Shown here: in pieces, positions 30,175 to 40,981 of the stretch | How positions within the stretch are numbered: position 1 is the stretch's first letter | Layout of the letters: each line of letters opens with the position of its first letter | NCBI GenBank assembly: GCA_033239525.1 | Contig: BSYO01000014.1 | Span: forward strand, 5,002,536 to 5,066,535 | DNA length: 64,000 bases | From: Nepenthes gracilis | Taxonomy: Eukaryota; Streptophyta; Magnoliopsida; Caryophyllales; Nepenthaceae | Direction of reading: 5' to 3' | Position numbers and translations under genes: made by a program | Notes under the pieces: generated by a model | The model's input: the letters and a program-made list of their open reading frames with translations, nothing else | Told to the model about the DNA's origin: nothing | Databases searched by the model: none

Positions 30175-30640
30175 AAGGCTGCCTCCTTTGTGAAGGATTT
30201 GCTTCATATTGAAGGCCAACATATCCCTAGTTGTGCTGGTGAAGTCTTGGAGGTTGTCCCATCCGGTTTGCCATCTGAATCTACGGCTGAAGATGCTCCT
30301 ACAGTCGATTCTACTCCCACCCCTCATGCTGTCCAACAGGCTCCTGATGATGACTCTGCTTGTAGGATTGCTGCTGATATAGAACGATTGCGGAAGCAAC
30401 TGATGGAGATAAAAGAGCAGCGTCGCCTAGATCTGCAATTGCCTTGTTGCACCCCAGCTGCCCGTAAATCTAGTCTTGATGGTTCATATTTAGGGAGTGA
30501 GGATGCTGTGCAGGGCATGTCACTACGTGGAGCTAATGCTTCTCCTAGCTGCCATCAGGGACCTCCTGCCCGATGGGCTGATGAAGAACTTTTTGCTAGG
30601 CAGGCACTTAATGGGAGGTTCCCGAAGGCCCGGTGACGTC
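30175..30640 (+). pseudogene. ORF1 C-terminal fragment
   Basis: Continues the frame of 27780-28037: KAASFVKDLLHIEG..., a charged segment that could form a coiled coil (RIAADIERLRKQLMEIKEQRR), then PARWADEELFARQALNGRFPKAR and a stop at about 30636. A basic stretch (RRKSHPK) lies in another frame beyond. Unlike the other copies I do not see the SISRI motif, so its C-terminus is a different version. Confidence 0.55.
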
Positions 30641-31349
30641 GCAAATCCCATCCAAAGAATCTAATGGGCTAAATTTCCACCATTTTTTTTGAATCTTTTT
30701 GCCATGATGCCGTTGGTTTTCTGGCCGAATCCCTCGTTTTTTCCTGCGGAATGATGAGGCTCCCCAGTTTGTGTGTAGGCCCTGCCGGCTGGTGTGGTTT
30801 GGCAGGTGCTGGTGTTTGGAGTTATGCTCTTTGGTGTTTGTTTTTTTCTTTTGCCCTGAGTTGAGGGTGCTGGTGCTGGAATTGATGCAAGCAATAGTCT
30901 GAAGACTGTGCTGCTAATTCCTACTATGGAGGCAGGTTTGCCCGTGTCCTGTGGATATGCTGTTCGCGTTGTGGCCTGGATTTTGACCCCATTGCTAATG
31001 GAAACTGAGGCAAGGTGTTTTTCTTGGCCATATGATGGGGTGCTATGCACGTCTAATCCTATGCTGCTGGCATTTGCTTTCTCTTCGGCTATCCTTACCC
31101 TGATGAAAAACTGTTGGCTTTGTTGCGGCTAGTTGTTGCTGGGTTGTAGTTGGTGCTGGATTGGATGCAGGATCCAAGAGTGTCGGCTCTTCGGCGGGTC
31201 TCCAGGAGGTCTTAACCCCTGTTGTGGAGCTGTAATCAGCTGGTCTGATGGAAGTTGTTTGGTGGTGGCATTGGCACTATCCTACTGTGTTGGTGCTGCT
31301 GCACAAGTGTGCTGCTGTGGACCAGGGTGGTCTATTTTGTAGATGCTTT
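30641..31349 (+). other. TGCTG-rich 3' UTR of the 27774-32717 LINE
   Basis: Non-coding, rich in GCTGGTG, GTTGCTGG and GGTGCTG. Interrupted by a minus-strand copy at 31350 and resumed near 32030. Confidence 0.6.
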
Positions 31350-32025
31350 TTTTTTTGTAAGTAAGTATTTTGGATTAAAGAGAGGAAAAAAATTACAAAA
31401 TCAAATTTTATCTCAAAGTATTTTGACTTGAGGATAAAACATAACCTGCTAGGGCATACCTCGAGCAGCAAGTACATCAGAAAAATCATAAAAAAACCTC
31501 TAGGAGGCCAACGTTCTAAGAACCAATAGAATATGAAAAATATAACAACAACGGACCGAGGAAAACCGCAATCCCTTGCTGCCCAAACAAGCCAAAAGCT
31601 ATAATACAATAGCAACATGATCAGTTGCATCACCCGAAATAGCCAACAGTTCAGCAATCTAACAGCAAAAGAATAACCACCAATCCATACTCAGAATCAA
31701 CACTACATTGGGAGAGACAAGCAACAGTTGAGATCCGAATGCCAGTGCCCACCAGTTGCCATGCTTCAGAAGATCGCCACATCAGCAGTTCCACGTCAAG
31801 AACCAAGCCCAGCCACGAAAGCAAATCAGCAGCTGTAAGAAACTTGTGAGCCGCATGTCAAGACCGGTATCAGAAACACTCCGTCCAACAAATAGCCAAG
31901 AGGCACTCCGGACAATGCACTCCAGCCATAAAAGCTCCGGAGAAGAGCACTCCTGTCAAAGAGCACCGGCTAAACAGCAGCAGTTTTTTTTTTTAATTTT
32001 TTTTTAATTAAAATTTTTTTTCTAC
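31350..32025 (-). mobile_element. Minus-strand 3' UTR copy with both body types
   Basis: Poly(T)-GTAAGTAAGTATTTTGG at 31350-31374, hairpin at about 31407-31442, GGGCATACCTCG at about 31452. A CAGCA-rich body is followed by CCGGAGTG-type seeds in reverse (31878-31960) and a T/A-rich block (31985-32030). Right boundary uncertain; no duplication found. Confidence 0.6.
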
Positions 32026-32340
32026 GGAAATGATAGAGCACCTGCTCATCTGTGTTGCTCCTGAAGGTGGTGGTTTTTCCTTGTGGAAGGCTATTGTGCC
32101 CTCTCTGGTGGAAGGTAAAGTCCGGAGCTTTTTGTTCCACTTTCATCCTGTTTGGTTTAAGTTGTGAATTCTGCACTGGAGGGTTGTTGGTGCTATTGAA
32201 GCTACTGCTGTTACAGCCTTGTGTCCTATCCATGTTGCCTTAGCTGTTGCTTGCTGTCTCTTGCTGCAGTCGTGAGCTGCTGCTGGGCGACAGGAAGTTT
32301 GCAATGCCCAATGCCCTTACATGAACTTGGGGTCCTGGTT

Positions 32341-32359
32341 TTTTTTTTTTTGGTAAGTA
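32341..32359 (-). mobile_element. Ultra-short 19-bp insertion (T11GGTAAGTA) with 18-bp TSD
   Basis: GAACTTGGGGTCCTGGTT at 32323-32340 and GAACCTGGGGTCCTGGTT at 32360-32377, one mismatch. Confidence 0.9.
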
Positions 32360-32732
32360 GAACCTGGGGTCCTGGTTATTCTACCAGCATATGCTGCTGA
32401 TCCCGTTTAGAAGACTGGCTGGAGTTTTGGCGATGCTGATTGGCCTGGTTGCTGATTTGGTGAAGCTACTTCATCCTCTTTGGAAGACTTTGTTGGTCTA
32501 CATAGGAAAGATTTCATGTTTGGTCGATTTTGTGGAGTGGTGTTCCCTTGGTGGACCCTTCTTTTGTATTTTGGTATTATCCGTTGTACCAAGTTGCTCA
32601 GGGAATGCCCTAGCGTTTTATGCTTTATCTTTATGTCAAAATACTTGGAGATAAAGTATAGATTCTGTAAATTTTTTCTCCCATTAATTCAAATTTACTT
32701 GCTTACCAAAAAAAAAAGCATGCTCACAATAG

Positions 32733-33370
32733 TTGTTGTTTGGTGACTGGTGTGATTATTAGACAGGACCCATATTTTGTTGATTATGTTGATCGTATGT
32801 CCTCCTAGAGGAGTTTTTTATTTTTTTCTGATGTATTAGATGCTCGGGGTATGCCCTAGCGGTTTATGTTTTTTCCCAAGTCAAAATACTTGGAGTAAAA
32901 ATATAGATTCTGTAATATTTTTCTCCCTATAATCCAAAATACTTACTTACCAAAAAAAAAGACTGGTGTGATTATTCAGTGGACGTCCTTGAATGTCTAT
33001 TTGGCTGCTAGTTGTTGCTTGTTAATCCTTCCTGATGATGGTTATTATTGTAGCTGATTGGCTGCTGCAGTGGTTGGACCTGCTCCAGCTGGTCTTGCTG
33101 CACTTGTGTCTGATTCTTTGGACCCAGCTACTGTTGGACTGCTGCTAAACTCGATGTTGGTATTGCTACCTGGGTAGTAAGTAATGCTGATCTGTTTGCT
33201 ACTCTTGAAGTGCTGTGCGCCTGACCAATGATGCATTGCTAGAGGCCACTTGTTGAATTTACTTTTGGTCTTCAGCTGGGTGTGATGGTGCAAACGTTTG
33301 ATGAACTTGGTCTGCATTTTTTGCTGCGGCATTGCTGACGTGACATTGCTAACGTGGCATTGCTGAAGTG
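32733..33370 (+). other. Older TGCTG-rich 3' UTR, continuing at 48176
   Basis: Non-coding. Near its end it carries GGCATTGCTGACGTGACATT-type repeats and GGCATTGCTGAAGTG, which is duplicated at 48161 by the inserted LINE stack. The downstream half is a CCGGAGTG array, so this element seems to have had a mixed 3' UTR. Confidence 0.5.
32761..32960 (+). mobile_element. 200-bp tail copy with 16-bp TSD
   Basis: GACTGGTGTGATTATT at 32745-32760 and 32961-32976. Between them: TCCTCCTAGAGGAG, GCTCGGGGTATGCCC, a CCCAAGTCAAAATACTTGG hairpin, TCCAAAATACTTACTTACC and poly(A). Confidence 0.93.
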
Positions 33371-33689
33371 AGGCGGATGCCAGTCGGCTCCGCCCCTACA
33401 TTCTCCATATGGTCCCTGATTCACTAACTGGCTCCCTTGTCAGGCCGGTTAGTGAGGAGGAAATTCGCGCTGCGATTTTCTCCATTAGTGATGACAGAGC
33501 TCCCGGTCCTGATGGATTTATCTCGAAATTCTTTAAGGACTCGTGGGAGATCACTGGACATACTGTTTATGAAGCTATCCATGATTTTTTTCATCATGGA
33601 AAGCTCCTTAAACAGGTGAATACCACTTTGATTAGCCTCATTCCTAAGGTCCAGTCCTCGTGTTCGGTTACTGACTACCGCCCGATATC

Positions 33690-33705
33690 TTTTTTTTTGG
33701 TAAGT
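33690..33705 (-). mobile_element. Ultra-short 16-bp insertion with 16-bp TSD in the RT domain
   Basis: ACTACCGCCCGATATC at 33674-33689 and ACTACCACCCGATATC at 33706-33721 flank T9GGTAAGT. Confidence 0.92.
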
Positions 33706-35160
33706 ACTACCACCCGATATCATGTTGTAACGTCATTTACAAAGTGATATCTAAGATTCTTGCTAATAGAATCAAGGCCACCCTTCCTTTCCTGGTTGAC
33801 AGATGCCAAACGGCCTTTGTGGCGGGGCGGCAGATTAGTGATAATATCCTCCTTGCACAGGAGCTCTTGCAAAGTATCACCTTGGGTTAGACTCGCCTAG
33901 ATGTACCATGAAGGTCGACCTCATGAAAGCTTATGACTCTGTTTATTGGGATTTTATCATCAATGTTCTGACACTCATGAAATTTCCCCCACAAATGGTC
34001 AATTGGATTAGCCAGTGCATACTACCCCGGCGTATTCACTCAATATCAACGGGAAAGTTGTTGGCTTCTTTAAAGGTGGGAAAGGTCTTCGCCAAGGGGA
34101 TCCGCTCTCCTCCTATTTATTTGTCCTTGTGATGGAAGTGCTGAATGGCATTATTGAGGTCAAGACAAGGCGGGATAATAATTTTAAATTCCATTGGAAA
34201 TGCGCTGAAACTCAAATTGTTATGCTTGCTTTTGCTGACGACCTCCTCCTCTTCTCCCAGGCTGATTCCCAATCTACCCAGATCCTCAAGGAATGCCTTG
34301 ATGAATTTCATGCTACCTCTGGCCTCTCTGCTAACCCGAATAAGAGTGAGATCTTCATATGTTCAAAAGATGTCTCTCTTCACCAGGAAATAGCAGCTAT
34401 CATGGGATTTAAAAGGGCAAACTTCCCATCAGATACTTGGGGGTCCCACTGTTACCTCTAGGCTCTCGGTCTTTGATTGCAAATCTCTCACTGATAGAAT
34501 CACTAAGAGGATTACATCATGGAAAAATAGGTGGCTCTCCTTCGGTGGGAGATTGCAACTCGTTGCATCCATCCTCTCATCTATCCACCTCTATTGGGCC
34601 TCTTTCTTTATCTTACCCAAAACCATCCTTAAAGCAATTGAATGCATTTTACGCCGCTTCCTTTGGAATGGTTTTTCTGAAGGAAGAGTCAATGCAAAAG
34701 TTGCTTGGCACGACACATGCCACCCCAAGTCGGAGGGTGAGCTGGGCATTAAGGACTTGTTGGATCAGAATAGGGCTCTCATTTGCAAGTTTCTTTGGCG
34801 TCTTTTATCTAAAGACCCGAACTCAGCCTGGTCTTCATGGATTCACAAGAACAGAATCAAAGACCGGTGCATTTGGACCCTAAAAATCCCGGCAAATGCC
34901 CCTTGGAGTTGGCGTAAGATCATGAAACTGCGGCCTTTTATGCGCGCCTACTCTATCATGGACATTGGGGATGGCTCCGATACCTTCCTCTGGCACGATA
35001 ATTGGCACCCCCTCGGCCCTTTGAGTGAGGTGAGCTCTGATCGTACTCGTCTTATTTCGGGTCTGCACTGAGATGTTAAGGTCGATGCAATTATCAGGAA
35101 CAACAAATGGACCTGGCCCAACCCCTTCGATAATGAGGTGTCCCACCTTGCCATGAACTC

Positions 35161-35181
35161 TTTTTTTTTTTTTGGTAAGTA
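35161..35181 (-). mobile_element. Ultra-short 21-bp insertion with 16-bp TSD
   Basis: ACCTTGCCATGAACTC at 35145-35160 and ACCTTGACATGAACTC at 35182-35197 flank T13GGTAAGTA. Confidence 0.92.
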
Positions 35182-35255
35182 ACCTTGACATGAACTCACC
35201 CAAAAATCCTCCTAGTAGCAATCAAAAAGACTCTTTGAGATGGGCTGGGAATGTT

Positions 35256-37840
35256 TTTTTTTTTTTTTTGGTAAGTAAGTGTGTATTTTGGATTAACGGG
35301 AGAAAAATTTACAAAAGATTATGTTATAACTACAAGTTTTTTGACTTGGAGTTATAACAAAAACGCTAGGGCATACCCCGAGCAATTGGTACATCAGAGA
35401 GTTCCTCAACAAACCTAAGAGGAGCTATCAAGTAGAAGAACAAAAAAAGAACACTGTCGTTACACATAATCAAAATCAAAAAATGCCCGAGAAGACTGGA
35501 AGAACCATCTGGATCTGCCGGCAAACCAGCATCCTAGCAATTCATCTGTACACACCAGGAGTTTCCATCAAATCCCATTCGATCAGCCACAGGTAATGCC
35601 TGTAAAATTCAGGGCGAGATCGCGCCCGAGACAACCGGAGGAACCAGCAGCAGCAAGGCGGACCGCCCCACACATGCCCACGCAATACAGTACAGCCAGG
35701 TTCCAAAAGACATGAGCAGCCATTCCAGCTTCAGCTACGTAGAGGGCTGCGCCAACAGCAACTTCAAAGCTGCCAAAACCGAGAATTGGCAACTGAAGCC
35801 AACGTTTCACCAACAACAATATCAAACCAGCCAAGTCCTTTCCATTGCCACCAATTCCCAATAGAGGCAGCAACCAAACCCTGCACCCGGGCGCAGCCGA
35901 GTAACCCGGCACCAGGAATTCCATGACTAACGAGGCAAAGCATTTACAAGGCAAAAAACAGTCTGCTGCAGCCAATTCAATACAGCAAAGGTCACACCAA
36001 TCAACAACTAGCTGCTACGAGGCACCTGCAATTACATGAGGAGGCAGCACAACCAATCCTTGAGCGGCAATCCCACGATTAATGCGAGAGAGGAACAGGT
36101 AGCCTGGCAACATAGCACCATCCATTTCAGGAGCAAAATCATCATCGGAGGTTACATCATCGACCTTCCACCGGAAGGAACTTGAGACAGCGAAAGACCA
36201 TCTGCTATCATCCAATCAATAGTTCGGCTACAGCCACGTTAGCCCAGAGTAAACTGCTTTGACAAACCAATAAAGACAGCAAAATTCGGACCATATCATC
36301 TTGAGTGAGCAATCAGGACTCATCATCTATTTCTTCGGATCAAACAGAATCATCCGCATCCATCCGTTAGCACAAACAGTTCAATACCATCACACCCAAA
36401 ATAATCACGAACCAGCATTTCAGTAGGTAGAAGAGAACCCCATTACACAGCCGCAGAAGGAAAAACTTCATATGAGAAAATATCAAGAAAATAGGGAGCA
36501 CGCAACCCAGCAACGAAAGGTGCACATAGCACGAAACTCCACCAAATAGCTGCTCAGGATGGTGAAGCAAAGCAACGATCCAACAAACTGGCATTACAGA
36601 CCCTGCTAATAACACAGTCCATATTTCATCTCATGAATCCTGCTTCACATCCCACACCGCATCAAAAATTGCATACAAACCCTGCACAGGATCAGCCCCA
36701 GCCAACAGCAAAGAATTAACACAGCCAACCATTCCCGACTTGGCACCAAATATTACAAGGCGAAATCTTTGGGACAGCATCGATTCGAAGGGTACCAACA
36801 TCATTTCAGCAAGATCAGCCAAGCAATAAACCCGAGGGCACCGGTAGCAACCATCGACACCCAGCTTTACATCAGCATATACAAAAAGACACCATAGGCC
36901 ATTGCATCACCATCTGGCTGAATGCGGCACCCATCACACCTACACCCTCTGATGAGACAATGGACAGCAGACCACAAAAACACAAACAGCTAGATCCGGT
37001 GATCGATTTGGAAGCAGCAAGCAACAAGGCATCGGCACTATGGTACGTGAGCATCTCCTCGAATCAAGAGTCCAGTGAAACCAAAGACATCTCAATCCAA
37101 AACATCAGTATATAGCAAACCGGTCCCCTGCTAGCGGCACCAGCCCAACCCCAGCATCAGCATACAAACCAAATAACGCCAAAACCATGCGACATAGCTC
37201 TTCGCCACCACATGTGAGCCGTTGCCAACCACCACCAAAGTATTCATAAAGGTACAACTACCACAATTAGTGAAGGGGCTAGAGTTTATCCAACATTTCA
37301 TCAGCAAATCCCAGGCACCTCAGTTTTCCAGAGAGCATCACCAATGTATACCCCGCCAAATCAAATACCATCAAATCCAAAGTAACCAACATAACACCCC
37401 TTATCTCCAACTGGGCAAGACATATGTATTATCAGCTCCAGGAGGGCTCCAGCTTGACAACCAGAGAGCCCCCAATTCCACCTTCAAATACAGGATCCCA
37501 CCCGCCCAAATCCAAGCCACCAGCATCACCCAACAAAAGGAAGATGAGCCACCCAACAGGAAACCACCACGAGCACAGCATAAAGAGCGGATCCGAGTAG
37601 AAGCGTCAGACAAAGAGGAGGCAAAATTCCCAAAATCAACCTTTTTTTTTTTTTTTTTTTTTGGGGGGGGTGGGAAGACAGAGCTTCGGGGAGGGAACAA
37701 AAGCAACGCAAGCCAGGGCTGAGAAGCAGCCCGGAGAGTATAACACTGCCAGGCAGGGATCAACCAAAGAAAATACACCCCGCGGAGACAAATGAGGGCA
37801 TCCGGGAGGCAACGCAAGAAAAATGTCAAATAACGACCTT
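35256..37840 (-). mobile_element. Minus-strand TGCTG-type LINE 3' UTR copy
   Basis: Poly(T)-GGTAAGTAAGTGTG at 35256-35283, hairpin at about 35326-35360, GGGCATACCCCG at about 35371. A CAGCA/TGCTG-rich body follows, with Gln/Ala-type frames I reject. A long T-run plus G-run at 37641-37672 is the reverse of a C8-A22 block; the ORF2 LINE at 40785 has comparable A/G blocks right after ORF2, so this copy may start near the end of ORF2. Confidence 0.65.
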
Positions 37841-38029
37841 TTGTTTTTTTTTTTTTTTAAAGCGTGTTAAGGGCAAGCTTTTATAGTGGTAGCCCCACCG
37901 CACTCATGACCCCATAACTGAAACCCCTTGGGATTTTGGGAGGCACAGAGTACCACTTTGGTGCTTCGCAGGGATCGAACCAGGTGGGAGGCACACTTCC
38001 GTGTGTTTAACCACCGGCCCAGTCTGTTT
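37841..38029 (-). mobile_element. tRNA-derived SINE, near full length
   Basis: Minus strand: A-box-like TGGGCCGGTGG (38011-38021), B box GGTTCGATCC (reverse of 37972-37981) 30 bp further, then GTGGTACTCTGTGCCTCCC and GCTTGCCCTTAACACG before the poly(A) (poly(T) 37844-37858). It matches the TSD-bounded SINE at 44285-44489 along its length. The immediate CTTACC before poly(A) is eroded here. Confidence 0.8.
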
Positions 38030-38104
38030 TGTAAAACTGTGGTAAGGGTAAGCTTTTTAACGTGACTGGCCCCACCGCTTCGCGGCCCCATACCCCATAC
38101 CCCA
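38030..38104 (-). mobile_element. 5'-truncated SINE copy
   Basis: GTAAAACTGTGGTAAGGGTAAGC and CCAGTCACG-type sequence match the 3' half of the SINE at 44285-44489 in the same orientation. Its end at 38104 coincides with the TSD of the composite insertion. Confidence 0.7.
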
Positions 38105-38690
38105 GAGATGGGCTGGGAATGTTAATGCAAATTCTCGACTAAATCCGCATACCATCTCATCCATCCTCCCAACCCTAAGGTTACTTGGGCTCAATTGGTA
38201 TGGGGTCCATCACATATCCCCTCCCACGCCTTTACCCTATGGCTCGCCATTAAAGGTAGACTCAATACCCTTGACCGCCTCCATTATATCCCAAATCTTT
38301 CCCCAAGATGCATTTTTTGCAACATAGAAGATGAAGATCTTGGTCACCTCTTCTTCGCTTGCCAATTCTCCAAAACATTATGGGATATGGTTCAAAGACA
38401 ATCCGGTATTTATTGGCCCCATCCAGAATGGAATCAAAACATATCTTGGGCTGCTTCTATTTGGAAAGGGAAAAGCCTCCTGGCTGTCTCCAAACGCTTA
38501 TCTCTGGACGCCACGGTTTACTTTATCTGGAATGAGCGTAATAACCGAATTTTTCAAAATTCCTCTCCCCAAGACATTTCCCAGCTCTTCTCTTTAGTGG
38601 TCACTGTTGTGAGACTTAAATTAATGACCATCTCGATGCCTGATAGGGGTCTTTCTAGGTCGACTCGGATACCTGGGGTATATAAAAAAA

Positions 38691-40784
38691 TAAAAAATAA
38701 AAAAAATATATATAAAAAAAGGATGTAGGTTATGGCTTTTTTCACTCTTGAGTCTGTGTAAAATGGCGATTGCTTTGGCTGGCTCTCCAGTGGTCTGGTT
38801 CCCGATTCCTGTTCGTCTGTCCCTGCATAATCCATTGTATATTGAAATGGGTTGATGTTGGTGTTTTTTTGGTGAGCTTTCCCTCCCACAGCACTGTCAT
38901 CCCTCCCCTTCCCCCCCCAAATAATAATAATAATAATAATAATTGAGTGTGTGGGTGAGTGTGTTGCTTCTGAGATGTTTGGTGCTCTTGCCTGTGTTGG
39001 ATCTGTGTTTGAGGACCCAACCTGTTGGGCGGATTGGTTCCTTTGAAGGGTTTGTGTGGCTGTTGGGTGGTACAGTGTACTGCCGGGGACCTGGAGCATT
39101 CTGCGCTGATGCTCTGCTCCCTCGGTCAGTTGCTGTTGCTGTTTGGGGTCCGGATGGCATGGATAATATGGCTGGTTCTGTGGTCTTAGTTACTGGAGTT
39201 GGCATATGTGTTTGATCTCCTCTGGATGTGCTCAGCTTCAACCCCTCAGTATGTCCAGGGTGGTGATTGGTTGTGTCTCCATCAGTGTTGCAAACAATTT
39301 TGGTTTGGGATTTTAAGTCTTTCCATGCTATTTCAGCACTTCTGGAATATCATTGTATGAATGGCATGGTTGGAATGGTGTGGGTAGAGATGCCTCGGGA
39401 TGAGGTTGCTTGGGCTGTTGCCATCCTAAAACGAGTCGATGATGGCTGTTTGGTCCCTTCCCTGTTACCCTCTAGGCTGTTTTAGTTGTAGGGTATGCGG
39501 GGACTGAAGCTGGGCTTGGTCGCTATGCTGGATTTTGGACCCAATTGCTTCATTTAGGATGTCTGCTGCTAGCAGTTCTGGTTCTTGCTAAGGCTGATGT
39601 GTGCTTTATGGGTGCTGGAGGGTGCTGCTGAAATCGAAGATGGAGGGAGTAGCAGTTGAATTAATGCTTGATGTTGGAGTCTGGAAGTTAATGGCCTTCT
39701 GTTTTTGTGGAAGCTACTGTAATTTTACAAGATGTGGATTAACTGAGTTGTAGCTCTGTTTATACTATCTGAAGCCGATTCTGTTGAAGAGGAGTTTTTA
39801 ATATCGCTGCCTTAATGTCTGGTTCTCTGAGATGGAACTGCTGTGGAATTTTGATGTGTAATGCTGCTGCCCTGCTTCAATCTGGCTGAATGTGGCTTTG
39901 AGTCTGATGCTGTTGATTTCACACCTGATCACTGAAATTGGGTTATTCTGGATGGCTGCTGTTGGGCTGTTCCAGCCCTTTGTTTCAGCGTTTTGCTTTC
40001 ATGTTTTTTCTGCTCATGCGAAGTTGGGATTGAGTTACTGGTTTTGCAAATTCCGGTCATGATGCAACCTGCTGCTCTGGTTTCTTATGCTAAATGCGTG
40101 TGGCTTTGTTAGATCGAGCTGTTGTTTTGCCCTGCAAATGCTGGGATTTACTGATGCCATGTTGGTTGTCTCTTCCCCTGGATGGACGATGGGCTGGTAG
40201 CTGATATTGGCTCTCGGTGGTTGGATGAGGTTGATAATTAGTTGGGCCTGCTTTGTTGCTAAATGTTGAATGGGTTGCTGATGGGTCTCGACTCTGATTT
40301 CTTTTTGGCTGGCTCCCTTTTGTTGGTCTTTGCCGTGACTATATGTGGCTGTTGCTGGTCTTGCTGGTGCAGCACCGCTACATCATCTGTCGGGTTTGGG
40401 CGTGGTGTGTGTATGGAAATTTTGCTGGTTTGCTTCTGGAGGTGCTGGGTCGGGATTGTCCTGATGAGCTGTGGCCCTGTGGCTGGTTCACTGGTGTTGG
40501 TTGCCTTGCCGGCTGCTAGGTGGGATCGTGGCTGCTGGGTTTGCCGAAGTTGCATCTCCTGCTTGCTCCTGTACAATGCATGTCTGGCGGTTTGATCCTT
40601 CGGCCCTGCTGGTTGCGATCTGATGCTGGCGGTGGGGAGGTGGAAGTGCTGCAGTTGCCTATTGCATCCTGCAATTGGAAAACTTGGGATGTATTTAGGG
40701 TGCTAACAGCATTAATTGCTGTTGTTAATTGTTGCAGGGCGTTCGGTTGTGTTAATTCGACATCTCGGGAGTAACTGATGTTGT
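38691..40784 (+). other. TGCTG-rich 3' UTR of the outer ORF2 LINE
   Basis: Starts with an A-rich block (38680-38720) right after ORF2, then TGCTG/GATGCTG-rich DNA with no supported ORF. An (AAT)n microsatellite preceded by C8 lies at 38910-38943. The end CTCGGGAGTAACTGATG (about 40764-40780) aligns with CGGGAGTCACTAATTTTGC at 57378 and CCGGGAGTTACTGATTTTG at 47187, which helps place the entry point of the next LINE. Confidence 0.6.
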
Positions 40785-40981
40785 TAATTTTTAACCCTTG
40801 CTCTTCTTCCACCCCTGACCCGCCAGATGGCACCAATCTTTGTGCCCCCGGGTTAGGCCCCATTGGCTGTGTGTCAAATGGTGGCCCACCATCAAACATT
40901 GGGGGCCGTGGCTCTTCCCGTAGAAATAAAAAAAAAACTCGGGGGGTTAAAAATCCTCCCCCCCTCAACCTTAACCCATGA
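40785..40981 (+). pseudogene. LINE ORF1 C-terminal end
   Basis: An open frame of about 65 codons, Pro/Gly-rich with a basic stretch (GSSRRNKKKTRG) like the SRSRRKNKSKK end of the ORF1 at 22384. Its stop TGA (40979-40981) overlaps the ORF2 ATG (40978-40980) as ATGA. The rest of ORF1 is missing through 5' truncation. Confidence 0.7.

Larger units (their letters stand above)
27774..32717 (+). mobile_element. 5'-truncated ORF1-only LINE with nested insertions
   Basis: GCTTGCTCACAATAG (27759-27773) and GCATGCTCACAATAG (32718-32732) bound the unit, 14 of 15 matching. It begins inside ORF1, continues after a 2.1-kb insertion at 30175 to about 30640, then TGCTG-rich 3' UTR (30640-31349 and about 32030-32590), then a tail (GGGAATGCCC near 32600, hairpin about 32620-32660, poly(A) to 32717). 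No ORF2. Confidence 0.75.
35256..38104 (-). mobile_element. 2.85-kb minus-strand composite insertion with 19-bp TSD
   Basis: GAGATGGGCTGGGAATGTT at 35237-35255 and 38105-38123, perfect. The left part (35256-37840) is a LINE 3' UTR copy with tail; the right part holds one near-complete and one truncated SINE. As the shared 3' ends all point left, the simplest history is a SINE insertion first, with later copies landing in its poly(A). Confidence 0.88.
33371..38690 (+). pseudogene. LINE ORF2 (RT and zf-RVT), interrupted
   Basis: Coding pieces: 33371-33689 (EEEIRAAIFSISDDRAPGPDGF, TTLISLIPK), 33722-34460 (RT core with KVDLMKAYDSV and FADDLLLFSQ at about 34232-34262), 34553-35160 (ASILSSIHLYWAS, FLWNGFSEG, NAPWSWRKI), and 38124-38690 (zf-RVT: CIFCNIEDEDLGHLFFACQF, WNERNNRIFQN). 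Frameshifts near 33890, 34020 and 34440. The insertion at 33690-33705 interrupts the DYRPIS motif and the one at 35161-35181 lies in the RT-zf-RVT connector. The endonuclease is absent through 5' truncation. Inactive. Confidence 0.9.

Noticed and set aside
37972..38021. tRNA gene suggested by A and B boxes
   Set aside because: The sequence cannot be completed to a tRNA cloverleaf; it is the head of a SINE that recurs at 44423-44475 with poly(A) and TSD.
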